Assembly: GCF_013371215.1 (NCBI RefSeq) | Contig: NZ_JABWMH010000005.1 | Coordinates: 186,001 to 250,000 of the forward strand | DNA length: 64,000 bases | Source: Parasphingorhabdus flavimaris | GTDB lineage: Bacteria; Pseudomonadota; Alphaproteobacteria; Sphingomonadales; Sphingomonadaceae | Direction: 5' to 3' | Shown here: piece by piece, positions 48,034 through 56,531 of the stretch | Numbering within the stretch: position 1 is the stretch's first letter | How the letters are laid out: each line of letters opens with the position of its first letter | Position numbers and translations under genes: made by a program | The notes under the pieces: generated by a model | What the model was told of the DNA's origin: nothing | What the model saw: the letters and a program-made list of their open reading frames with translations, nothing else | Database searches by the model: none

Positions 48034-48243
48034 ATGCAACTACCCGTATTTATAGACTCTACCCATTATAACGACGCAGAGACGCTGATTTCCAACTATG
48101 GCGAAGAAGCCGGTCTGGAAGCGGCCAATCGCGCGGACAAGAGCCGATCGGTCGGCAATCATCTCCACTATTGCAAATGGCGGCAGGTGGAACGGCTATG
48201 CGTATTGCTTTCGATCGATCAGTCGATCGGGACCGTCCACTGA
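48034..48243 (+). CDS. Small hypothetical protein
   Basis: A 69-residue cytoplasmic protein (begins MQLPVFIDSTHYNDAETLIS) with no recognised domain. Support for reality: AGGAGC eight bases before ATG 48034, no better ORF on either strand, and a non-repetitive composition. It is isolated, 164 bp from the next gene upstream and convergent with a DUF2807 gene 14 bp away. The centre (HLHYCKWRQVERLCVLL) is basic and amphipathic. Confidence 0.6.
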   Translation: MQLPVFIDSTHYNDAETLISNYGEEAGLEAANRADKSRSVGNHLHYCKWRQVERLCVLLSIDQSIGTVH

Positions 48244-48257
48244 TCTGACGGTCTCTT

Positions 48258-48965
48258 CTAGCGGTCGGGATTGCAGATGATATCGGCGGCACCGTCGGTC
48301 CGGACCATGCAATTGGGCTTGCCGGCTATGTCGATCTGGCCAGCCCCATGGTTGGTGATCACCGCTTCGCGCTTCACGGCCAGCTGACTGCGCGCCGGGC
48401 CGCGCTGGGCCAAAGTGAGTTTTTCCGCGGTGAGACCGGGGCTTTCAAAAATACTGGCGCCCTGCAGCTGGAGGACCGCGTCGCGGGCCTTTCCGGACAT
48501 GACGATCTGGCCACCGCCGGCCATCGAGACATCGAGCCGGTCGGCATCGACCGAATCGATCCGCAGAGTCCCGAAGCCGCCGAGCCGCACGCGCGGGATG
48601 CGGCCGGACAATTTGTCGAGTGTCACCAAACCCGAGCCGAGATGGGTGATATTGGTGATGGCATAGCTGCTGAGGTAAAGCGTGACCGGCGCGTCTGCCT
48701 CGTAATTGTCGCCACTGAGCGATTTGTTCTGCACCGAAACGGTCAGCTGTTTGCCATTTTTCTGCAGCGAAACCCTGTCCAGCAATTCGCGGGTTTCGCC
48801 TTCCGCGCGGGCGGATGGCCCCTTGCCCGAGGTCAGGACAACATTGACCCCGTTGCCGATCCGGATATCGTCAAATCCGAATATCGAGAATTTGCGTTCC
48901 GCCGCCTGGGCTGCGGATGAAAGCAGCAGCGTTGCCGAAAGCAGCAAGAGGGAAAAATTTCTCAT
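48258..48965 (-). CDS. DUF2807 (GIN-domain) exported protein
   Basis: A 235-residue protein with a signal peptide (LLLLSATLLLSSAAQAA) followed by a DUF2807 beta-helix (IFGFDDIRIGNGVNVVLTSG, then VQNKSLSGDNYEADAPVTLY, HLGSGLVTLDKL, SMAGGGQIVMSG). These auto-transporter-adhesin-like domains have unknown roles. Its start overlaps the methyltransferase stop by 4 bp (ATGA). Confidence 0.82.
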   Translation of the reverse strand: MRNFSLLLLSATLLLSSAAQAAERKFSIFGFDDIRIGNGVNVVLTSGKGPSARAEGETRELLDRVSLQKNGKQLTVSVQNKSLSGDNYEADAPVTLYLSSYAITNITHLGSGLVTLDKLSGRIPRVRLGGFGTLRIDSVDADRLDVSMAGGGQIVMSGKARDAVLQLQGASIFESPGLTAEKLTLAQRGPARSQLAVKREAVITNHGAGQIDIAGKPNCMVRTDGAADIICNPDR

Positions 48966-49585
48966 ATCGGTCGCGCCTCTCCAAATTCCATCCAGCCGAG
49001 CCAGCGCGGCGTTTTTGGTGCATAATGGCCCCCATTTTCGACCAATTGATACCCATTTGCTTCAATCAGGGTCGAAACCGGTCGATGAAGGTGGCATCCG
49101 CCGGCAATATGTTTCCAGACCGGCTCGATCCGCCGCTGCCATTTTTCGGGCCCCTTGTCGGGCGCCCGGCCATGTTCGAGAAACAGGATTTTCCCGCCCG
49201 GCTTGAGCACGCGGCGCATTTCCGACAGCACCTGCTTGCCATCCTGGACAGAGCAGAGCGTGAAAGTGGTCAGCACGGTGTCAAAACTGCCGTCGGCATA
49301 GGGCATGGCCTCGCCGATGCCGGCATCAATCGTCATCTTGAACCCGCGATCGCCAGCTTCCTTGCGGGTATAGTCGAGCAATTCGGCAGACGGATCGAGG
49401 CCGGTCAGGCTGGTGACCTTCGACCGGTCGTAAAATTGCAGATTAATCCCGCCACCGCAGCCGAGTTCGAGCACCTCGCCCTCGGCCCTTGGGACGATTT
49501 TGCTGCGGTCTTTCATCACCGCGGGCTGCGAGCATGCCGCGCGGATCAGCTTCGGAACCGCGTATTTTTCCCAGAGATTTGCCAT
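48962..49585 (-). CDS. Class I SAM-dependent methyltransferase
   Basis: A 207-residue UbiE-like methyltransferase. Motif I is EVLELGCGGGINLQFYD; motif IV region DGSFDTVLTTFTLCSVQDGK; then RVLKPGGKILFLEHGR. MANLWEKYAVP is the probable start; a start six codons upstream is possible. It is sandwiched between two DUF2807 genes, overlapping the next by 4 bp. Substrate unknown. Confidence 0.85.
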   Translation of the reverse strand: MANLWEKYAVPKLIRAACSQPAVMKDRSKIVPRAEGEVLELGCGGGINLQFYDRSKVTSLTGLDPSAELLDYTRKEAGDRGFKMTIDAGIGEAMPYADGSFDTVLTTFTLCSVQDGKQVLSEMRRVLKPGGKILFLEHGRAPDKGPEKWQRRIEPVWKHIAGGCHLHRPVSTLIEANGYQLVENGGHYAPKTPRWLGWMEFGEARPI

Positions 49586-49648
49586 CGCATGCAAATCTGC
49601 CACAGCACAGGCAGATCGCCAAGCGATTTCAGCATGTTGCCGTGGCGG

Positions 49649-50392
49649 CTAGCCGCAGCTTATATCGCCGGACCCCATCGCGCGTGACGTGCACTTGGCA
49701 TTGCCATGGATCCGGACATCTCCCGAACCCATCACCTTGGCATCCACCGATCCGTCGGATGACAGCTCGACATCACCGCTGCCGGCGACCGATATGCTTG
49801 CGCTCGCGGCCTTCAGATCCTTGCCGCTGATATGACCCGAACCGGCGATCGATATGTCCACGGATTCGGCGCTTCCCGCCAGATCGAGATCGCCCGATCC
49901 TGCTATTTTGGATTCGAGCGAGTCGGTTTCGATATTGGCGACCCGGATATTGCCGGATCCGGCGATGCTCAGCCTGGTCGAGGCGGAGGTCATCGAGTCA
50001 ATTTCCATGTCGCCCGAACCGGCGAGCTTCGCGCTTTGCAGAGAGGGAGCGCTGACAAATACCGTCGCCTTGCCGCCATCGCTCGACGACATGCCCTTGC
50101 CTTCCCGGCCGATTTTAATATGGCCGCCGGAAATGCTGTAGCGCAATTGCTCTATTGCCTCGGAATCCCCTTCGGCCCGGATGGAAAATTCCGTTCCGGT
50201 GGTGAAGACGATATTGTCAGGTCCGGCGAGCGTTATGCCCTCGAACGGGCCGGGGTCGCTGGCACTGGTCCCGATCGGATTACCGTCCGTAAAACTGCTG
50301 GTGCTGGACGCGGCATCGCCGACAGCGTCAATGATAGAGCCTTCGCAAGCTGCAAGAGCCAGTAGTGGCGCCAAGAACACTATATTTTTCAT
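49649..50392 (-). CDS. DUF2807 lipoprotein-like protein with GSGD repeats
   Basis: A 247-residue exported protein (signal IVFLAPLLALAACEG, lipobox-like LAAC). The C-terminal half is built of 16-22-residue repeats each carrying (A/M)GSG(D/N/H), for example AGSGDMEIDS, AGSGNIRVAN, AGSGDLDLAG, AGSGHISGKD, AGSGDVELSS, MGSGDVRIHG and MGSGDISCG, as expected of a right-handed beta-helix. It is first of three same-strand genes: this one, the methyltransferase and a second DUF2807. Confidence 0.83.
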   Translation of the reverse strand: MKNIVFLAPLLALAACEGSIIDAVGDAASSTSSFTDGNPIGTSASDPGPFEGITLAGPDNIVFTTGTEFSIRAEGDSEAIEQLRYSISGGHIKIGREGKGMSSSDGGKATVFVSAPSLQSAKLAGSGDMEIDSMTSASTRLSIAGSGNIRVANIETDSLESKIAGSGDLDLAGSAESVDISIAGSGHISGKDLKAASASISVAGSGDVELSSDGSVDAKVMGSGDVRIHGNAKCTSRAMGSGDISCG

Positions 50393-50475
50393 CCAAACCT
50401 CCGTTGCTGTATTAATGCACTAATACGCCCTCCTCCGACGGAGATCAACCCAAATCTTCTGCCTCCCGCACGGAC

Positions 50476-50515
50476 AAAAAAAAAGGGGCTGCCACATCGT
50501 TGCGGCAACCCCTTT
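50476..50515 (-). terminator. Intrinsic terminator after carD
   Basis: On the minus strand, AAAGGGG...GGC (50515-50504) pairs with GCC...CCCCTTT (50493-50482) with one mismatch, followed by a run of T (to 50476). It starts 32 bp after the carD stop. Confidence 0.85.
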
Positions 50516-50546
50516 CCTGTTTCGACAAACGGCGTTGATCTATCGA

Positions 50547-51077
50547 TCAGTCTTCCTTGACTTCGTAATATTGCGGTGCAGCAATATTGAGTATCTCGAG
50601 GATTTTTGTCAGAGCGGTCGGCTCGTCTGTTTCTTCCATGGCCGCGAGCTCGCGGGCAAGGCGGCTGGATGCCGCTTCGAAAATCTGCCGTTCGGAATAG
50701 CTTTGTTCCGGCTGGTCGTCGGCCCGGAACAGATCGCGGGTCACTTCGGCAATCGAGACCAGATCGCCCGAATTGATCTTCGCTTCATATTCCTGCGCCC
50801 GGCGCGACCACATGGAACGCTTGACCTTGGGCTTGGCTTTCAGGGTTTCGAGCGCTTCACGAAGCGTCTTGTCGGAAGACAATTTGCGCATTCCTACGCC
50901 TTCTGCCTTGTTGGTCGGAACCCGCAAGGTCATCCGCTCTTTCTCAAAACGCAAAACATAGAGTTCGAGCTGCATGCCTGCAATTTCTTCATTTTGCAGT
51001 TCAATAACCCGGCCAACACCATGTTTCGGATAAACGACATAATCGCCCACATCAAAGGACAGCACATTAGCAGCCAT
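50547..51077 (-). CDS. carD: CarD/CdnL-family transcription regulator
   Basis: A 176-residue RNA-polymerase-binding protein. The N-terminal Tudor-like domain is seen in FDVGDYVVYPKHGVGRVIEL, and the C-terminal helical domain in LRVPTNKAEGVGMRKLSSD and KVKRSMWSRRAQEYEAKINS, including the conserved Trp that stabilises open promoters. The start MAANVLSF has AAAGG upstream. Single copy in this window; likely affects rRNA promoters. Confidence 0.93.
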   Translation of the reverse strand: MAANVLSFDVGDYVVYPKHGVGRVIELQNEEIAGMQLELYVLRFEKERMTLRVPTNKAEGVGMRKLSSDKTLREALETLKAKPKVKRSMWSRRAQEYEAKINSGDLVSIAEVTRDLFRADDQPEQSYSERQIFEAASSRLARELAAMEETDEPTALTKILEILNIAAPQYYEVKED

Positions 51078-51384
51078 AAATAGCCTTTCTTGAATCAATG
51101 GAAAAGAACGCTGGTCACGTTCGAATTTCGTAATAGCCTGACGAAATAACCCTTTCGTGCATATATTTAACGACCGAACACCACCCGCACGCTCAGGTGT
51201 TCAGTCGATTGCAACTATTGTGTAACAGATTCGGAACGAAAAAGCAATTTTTCGTTGCAGTGCACAACTGATCCTGACCGGAAACGCCTGTCTCTGGCGG
51301 CCGGTTTTCAGGATTTCATGACTCAGGCGCGGCGTACCAGTTGATCCGGACGGACGATCAAGTCCCTCCGGGTCAGATGCAAGA
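51078..51384. other. Gene-free stretch between carD and fdxA
   Basis: This 307-bp region holds no supported ORF. It carries a perfect 9-bp inverted repeat AACGAAAAA/TTTTTCGTT (51236-51244/51249-51253 plus CGTT to 51257) with a GCAA loop, and a second pair ATCCTGA/TCAGGAT framing an imperfect hairpin (about 51271-51318). Either may end fdxA transcription on the minus strand. The carD promoter should be near 51100-51180, but no clear boxes were fixed. Confidence 0.5.
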
Positions 51385-51723
51385 CTAGTCGCCCTTGCCG
51401 GGTTTCTCGGAGAAGAACGCTTCGAACTTGCCCTCCATGCCCTTGAACTCGTCGGCGTCGGCCGGTGGTTCGCGGCAAACCGTAATATTCGGCCATTCCT
51501 CGGAATATTTGGTGTTGACCTCAAGCCATTTTTCCAGCCCGTCTTCGGTGTCGGGAAGAATCGCTTCAGCCGGACATTCGGGTTCACAGACACCGCAATC
51601 GATGCATTCGCTGGGGTTGATGACCAGCATGTTATCACCTTCGTAGAAGCAATCCACGGGGCAGACTTCGACACAGTCCATATATTTGCATTTGATGCAG
51701 GCTTCGGTAACAACATAAGTCAT
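51385..51723 (-). CDS. fdxA: 7Fe ferredoxin (3Fe-4S/4Fe-4S)
   Basis: A 112-residue FdxA-type electron carrier. The first cluster uses [18 protein letters not shown] (only three usual 4Fe ligands, giving 3Fe-4S) and the second [12 protein letters not shown]. The C-terminal extension ([17 protein letters not shown]) is typical of the Azotobacter-type 7Fe ferredoxins. It lies between the helicase and carD on the same strand. Confidence 0.95.
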   Translation of the reverse strand: MTYVVTEACIKCKYMDCVEVCPVDCFYEGDNMLVINPSECIDCGVCEPECPAEAILPDTEDGLEKWLEVNTKYSEEWPNITVCREPPADADEFKGMEGKFEAFFSEKPGKGD

Positions 51724-51895
51724 CTGGTCGCGAACTCCCCTATACCAGTGGGCTATTTTAGGTCGTCAATCCGACCCTAGCTATTGTGCAATTTCTGACA
51801 CGTCAACAGTTGGTTTAGCCGCTGTTTCGATTGTCGGTTTGCGATAATTCATAACCGGATTGCGCCAGGATGGCGTTGCCGCCCAGGCCGCTATC

Positions 51896-54685
51896 CTATT
51901 TTTTCATACTGTCCCTGAGCGCAGCCAGTTCGGCAAAGGCACCGCCGGCGGTCGCAAGCACCGGCTCGGCATTGCGTTTGGCGGGCGCGCCCTTGGCATG
52001 TTTTTGCGGTTTTCCACGGTTTTTTCCATGATCGCGATTATTCTTCCGCGCCATGCCCTTCCACCGCCAATATTGGACGGCGGTGGTTTCTTCCACTGTC
52101 GGATTGCTGTTTGCCGTTGCTTCCGCCGGCTTGTCGTCCGTTTCTGGTGCAGGCGGCGCTTCCGCCGCCGGCGCAGCGTCCGGCACAACAGGCTGTTCGG
52201 CTTCGGCTTTTGCCTTGTCGGCAGCGGCCGCCGGCGCCGCACCTTCGGCGACAATGGTCGGCTCCACTAGTGCAGGCTTGTCACTGGTTTTAACAAAACC
52301 GGCAAGATCGAGCAACGCTTCGTGGCAGCTTTGCGACAGGCCCAGGGAGGTCGCCAGCGCAGGATCGATGGCGAATACAGCCCCTTTCTGCCGGGCTTCA
52401 TGGGCCTGTTTGATTAACCGTTCGACCATGTCAACGCGGATATATTCTCCGCCAATCCTGCGAAAGCCGAGCCGCGGTGCATTGTCCGCTGCGGCAAAGG
52501 CGTCCTGCTTGAGATGCACCGCATTGTCGGGGGTCCGCTCGATCATTGGTTGCGCGTCATATGCGGCGAACAGTGCGGTACGCCATAGCACGGCACCGGG
52601 CTTCATCAGCGCATGGTGAAAAATATCCAGCGCGCCGAACACGAGACCGGCGCGGCGGGCATGGCCGCGCATATCATTATCGAGTGCACGGACCGCCTGA
52701 TCGATCTCGCGCCGCGACAATATGCCGCCGGCATCGACAATCTGCGCGAACAGCGCGCGCACCGCTGCGGGCGTTTCCGGCTGGTTGGCCAGCGCGTCTA
52801 TTTTCACCAGGCCGTCAAGATGCTTGGCTTTCATCGCGTCGACCCAGAGCTTGACGCGATCCATCACTTTCTGACCGTCTTCGGGGGTCATGTCCTTGAT
52901 CGCGTGGTCGAATTTGATCTCGGGTTGCAAAAGAGACTTGCCCTTGGTCAGCATCGCGAGCCGGGATTCGCCCCAGAGTATGGCTGGCGTTCCGGTCGCG
53001 TCGGGTTCCAGCGTCAATACGCTGTCCGGTGCCTTGGCTAGAGCGTCTGCATTTTCCGTCATAATACGTCCCAAATATCTTTCTGCTGCCGCAAGCAGCA
53101 TCTTGCGGTCCTCGCTCCGGCTATCGGAAGGCACGACAAATTGGAAGCCCTTGAGTGTTCCTATTTCCTGCCCCTCGACCAGCACCATACCGTCTCCGTC
53201 GATACTGACATCCTGAGATAGCGTGTCCTTGAGCAGGCCGCGCATCAAAATCCGCGTCCGCTTGTCGACAAAGCGCTGGGTAAGCTGGCTGTGCATCGCA
53301 TCGCTGAGCCGCGATTCCAGCGCCCGGGTGCGCTCGACCATCACCTCGGGCTGCTCCACCCAACGGGCTTTCTGGGCGATATAGCTCCAGCTGCGGGCAG
53401 CGGCGATGCGCGCGCCGAGCGTGGCGATATCGCCCTGGACATTTTCCAGCCGCGCAATTTCCTGCGCCATCCGGGCGTGCGGAATTCGGCCCGAACCGCT
53501 GGCGAGATGTGGCCAGAGCGAAGCAACGAAACGGGCCTGATGGTCCGCGCCGACCTTGCGAAAATCTGGGATGCAGGCCGCTTCCCAGAGCAGCCGCACC
53601 ATCTCCGGCGACCGGACGTGCCGGGCAACCACAGGGTCCTGTCCGAGTTTCTTCAACACCGCGAGGTCCACGGCTTCCGGCGCGGGATGCAGGCGCTGGC
53701 GTCGCGGCTTTTGCTCAAGCGAGCCGATCAGCCAGTCGAGCGATCCGAAATCGGGTTCGGCATTGCGCCAGTATAACCACTCGAGCCCGGGGAAGCGATG
53801 CTCTTCCAGCCGTTCGATATCCTCGGCCTGCAATTCGTCGGAGGAATCCAGCCCGGACAATGTGCCGAAGCTCCCGTCCTTCTGGTGCCGACCTGCGCGC
53901 CCGGCAATCTGCCCGATCTCAGCGAGGGTCAGCCGCCGCCTGCGGCGGCCGTCAAATTTGCGCAGCGCGGCAAAGGCGACATGGGTGACGTCGAGGTTGA
54001 GCCCCATGCCGATGGCATCGGTGGCGACGAGATAGTCGACCTCGCCGTCCTGATACATTTTGACCTGCGCGTTGCGGGTTTGCGGCGACAGCGATCCCAT
54101 GACGATCGCCGCCCCGCCATGCTGGCGCCGGAGCATTTCGGCAATCGCGTAAACATCCTCCAGCGAGAAGGCCACGATCGCCGAGCGGCGCGGCAGCCGG
54201 GACAGCTTGCGCGATCCGGCATAGCTCAGGGTGGAGAAGCGGGGCCGGGTGATGATCTCGGCATCGGGCAGCAAGGTCTCGATCAGCGGGCGCAGGCTTT
54301 CCGACCCGAGGATCATGGTTTCTTCCCGGCCGCGGGCATGAAGCATCCGGTCGGTAAATATATGGCCACGCTCCGGATCGATACCGATCTGCGCCTCGTC
54401 GATCGCGACAAAGGCAAATTCGCGGTCCATCGGCATGGCTTCGGCGGTGCACAGAAACCATTGCGCCTGCTTCGGGATGATTTTCTCTTCGCCGGTGACC
54501 AGCGCCACCCGGTTGGCCCCCTTGAGCGCAACCACACGGTCGTAGACTTCCCGCGCCAGCAAGCGGAGCGGGAAGCCGATCATACCGCTCGAATGGGCAC
54601 ACATGCGTTCGATGGCAAGATGGGTTTTGCCGGTATTGGTCGGGCCGAGAACGGCGACAAGGGACGACTGGGATAACCGGGACAT
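51896..54685 (-). CDS. SUV3-like DEAD/DExH helicase with Ala/Pro-rich tail
   Basis: A 929-residue RNA helicase of the alphaproteobacterial/mitochondrial SUV3 type. Walker A LGPTNTGKTHLAIERM (about 13-28), motif II AIDEAQIGID (about 94), VDYLVATDAIGMGLNLDVTH, and motif VI QIAGRAGRHQKDGSFG. Beyond residue 770 comes a long Ala/Glu/Pro-rich, then Lys/Arg-rich tail (MARKNNRDHGKNRGKPQ), probably RNA binding. ATG 54685 used; GTG 54694 possible. It is divergent from an M23 peptidase. Confidence 0.92.
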   Translation of the reverse strand: MSRLSQSSLVAVLGPTNTGKTHLAIERMCAHSSGMIGFPLRLLAREVYDRVVALKGANRVALVTGEEKIIPKQAQWFLCTAEAMPMDREFAFVAIDEAQIGIDPERGHIFTDRMLHARGREETMILGSESLRPLIETLLPDAEIITRPRFSTLSYAGSRKLSRLPRRSAIVAFSLEDVYAIAEMLRRQHGGAAIVMGSLSPQTRNAQVKMYQDGEVDYLVATDAIGMGLNLDVTHVAFAALRKFDGRRRRRLTLAEIGQIAGRAGRHQKDGSFGTLSGLDSSDELQAEDIERLEEHRFPGLEWLYWRNAEPDFGSLDWLIGSLEQKPRRQRLHPAPEAVDLAVLKKLGQDPVVARHVRSPEMVRLLWEAACIPDFRKVGADHQARFVASLWPHLASGSGRIPHARMAQEIARLENVQGDIATLGARIAAARSWSYIAQKARWVEQPEVMVERTRALESRLSDAMHSQLTQRFVDKRTRILMRGLLKDTLSQDVSIDGDGMVLVEGQEIGTLKGFQFVVPSDSRSEDRKMLLAAAERYLGRIMTENADALAKAPDSVLTLEPDATGTPAILWGESRLAMLTKGKSLLQPEIKFDHAIKDMTPEDGQKVMDRVKLWVDAMKAKHLDGLVKIDALANQPETPAAVRALFAQIVDAGGILSRREIDQAVRALDNDMRGHARRAGLVFGALDIFHHALMKPGAVLWRTALFAAYDAQPMIERTPDNAVHLKQDAFAAADNAPRLGFRRIGGEYIRVDMVERLIKQAHEARQKGAVFAIDPALATSLGLSQSCHEALLDLAGFVKTSDKPALVEPTIVAEGAAPAAAADKAKAEAEQPVVPDAAPAAEAPPAPETDDKPAEATANSNPTVEETTAVQYWRWKGMARKNNRDHGKNRGKPQKHAKGAPAKRNAEPVLATAGGAFAELAALRDSMKK

Positions 54686-54890
54686 TGCCAGCACAACAGA
54701 CGATCAGACACAGAGTTGCAAGCGCCATGGTATAAAATTTCGCAAACGCGGACCGGACAGCCGCGATTTTGCACGACTCGCCGCATGTAAACGGCCTGCA
54801 CGGCGGGTTAATTTGACTTTAACCAAGTTCCTGCACAGAGGTTGCTCATATATAAGATGCAAGGCTATATTGTATCGCCAAGGGGTTCGT

Positions 54891-56459
54891 TTGTTCAAGA
54901 GTATCGACGATATCGACATCCAAGGTCAGGGATCTGCAACCATCGCGGCAGATTCCCTTGGCTCGTCGCTGCCCCCCTTGCCTTCTTTCAGGGAAAAATT
55001 CGCCCAGGCGCGTGAATATTTTGCAGAAGTCGACTGGGTCCCCGATCTTGGCGTCGACATCGGCAGCCCGTCCTGGTTCCGCGGTCTTGTCACACTGGTG
55101 GCGTTGAGCGGCTTTGCAATCAGCGCGCTTCCCGATTTTGGACCGATTGCCGGACATCGCGCCGATCCGCTAAGCGGGTTTCGCGCCGACCAGGCCCGGT
55201 CGCAGATGATCGCGCCGCTGGCATACGGGTCCGACACCGGCATCCGGATGGCCGCGACCGATGCGGTCCGGCCGCTGGCGGAAAGCCCCGAACGACCTTC
55301 GGTCGAACTGGTCGCCACGCTCGGCCGGGGCGACAGCCTGCGCCGGGTGCTGCAACGCGCCGGTGTCGCCAGCGACGAAGCTGCTCAGGTCAATGATCTG
55401 GTCAGCGGTGCCGTTTCGCTCGGCGACATCAAGCCGGGCACCAAGATCGATATCATTCTTGGCCGTCGCCCAGCGAAAAATCAGGCCCGGCCACTCGACC
55501 AACTGGCATTTCGCGCGCGCTTCGACCTCAATCTCGAGATACTCCGCGATAACGCCCGGCTGAAACTCAACCGCAAGCCGATACTGGTCGATGATACACC
55601 GCTGCGGATCAAGGGCACGGTCGGATCGAGCCTCTATCGCTCGGCGCGTGCCGCCGGAGCCCCCGCCGATGCGGTCCAGAAATATCTCCAGGTCATCGGC
55701 TCGAAAATGTCCGTGTCCCGCGATATCCGCGCGACGGACGAATTTGACATCATCATATCCTATCGCCGCGCCGAAACCGGCGAGGTCGAGGTGGGTGACC
55801 TGGTCTATGCCGGCCTCGACCGTGACGGCAAGCCCGCGGCGCAGATGCTGAAATGGCAAAGCGGTGGCCGGACCAACTGGTTCGAGGCATCAGGCGTCGG
55901 CCAGTCGAATGGCGAACTGGCCCGGCCAACCAACGGACGGATCACCTCCAGCTATGGCATGCGCCGCCATCCGATCCTGCGCTATAAGCGCATGCACAGC
56001 GGAATGGATTTTGGCGGCGGCTATGGCGCTCCCATCTATGCCGTGACCGACGGAACCGTCACCTATGCCGGACGCAAGGGCGGCTTCGGCAATTTTGTCA
56101 AAGTGCAACATAGCGGCGGGCTGGCCTCGGGCTATGCCCATATGAGCCGGATTGCGGTGAGCAACGGACGGCGGGTCCGCAAGGGCCAGATCCTAGGCTA
56201 TATCGGTTCGACGGGCCTGTCGACCGGCCCGCACCTCCACTATGAACTCTATCGCGGTGGGCGGGCGATCAATCCCAGCTCGGTCAAATTTGTCGAACGC
56301 GCCCAGCTGGGCGGACGGGAATTGCGCCGCTTCAAGGGCGAGTTGCAGAAGTTGAAACTTGTCGTGCCGGGCGCCGCATTGGGCACGCTGAAAAGTACCA
56401 CGGCACAAGCCGCGCCCGAACGCGAGATCAACCGGCTCAACAAGCCGCTCAAGAGCTAG
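54891..56459 (+). CDS. M23-family peptidoglycan endopeptidase
   Basis: A 522-residue LytM-type protein. The proposed TTG 54891 start (MFKSIDDIDIQ) has AAGGGG five bases upstream; the reading frame is open from 54603 but the extra part overlaps the divergent helicase. A membrane helix lies near residue 75 (GLVTLVALSGFAISALP). The catalytic zinc motifs are complete: RHPILRYKRMHSGMDFGGGY (HxxxD) and TGLSTGPHLHYEL (HxH). Substrate is likely peptide cross-links in the wall. Confidence 0.87.
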   Translation: MFKSIDDIDIQGQGSATIAADSLGSSLPPLPSFREKFAQAREYFAEVDWVPDLGVDIGSPSWFRGLVTLVALSGFAISALPDFGPIAGHRADPLSGFRADQARSQMIAPLAYGSDTGIRMAATDAVRPLAESPERPSVELVATLGRGDSLRRVLQRAGVASDEAAQVNDLVSGAVSLGDIKPGTKIDIILGRRPAKNQARPLDQLAFRARFDLNLEILRDNARLKLNRKPILVDDTPLRIKGTVGSSLYRSARAAGAPADAVQKYLQVIGSKMSVSRDIRATDEFDIIISYRRAETGEVEVGDLVYAGLDRDGKPAAQMLKWQSGGRTNWFEASGVGQSNGELARPTNGRITSSYGMRRHPILRYKRMHSGMDFGGGYGAPIYAVTDGTVTYAGRKGGFGNFVKVQHSGGLASGYAHMSRIAVSNGRRVRKGQILGYIGSTGLSTGPHLHYELYRGGRAINPSSVKFVERAQLGGRELRRFKGELQKLKLVVPGAALGTLKSTTAQAAPEREINRLNKPLKS

Positions 56460-56531
56460 GCCCGGCAGCGGGCTTCCAAACAGTTGCACAGAAGAGTTGA
56501 GCGCCGCTGCCTGCTAAGCTAAGCATTGCCC

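Noticed and set aside
51201-51716. 171-codon minus-strand frame overlapping fdxA and its downstream region
   Set aside because: It is a different frame of fdxA; the true frame has both cluster motifs.
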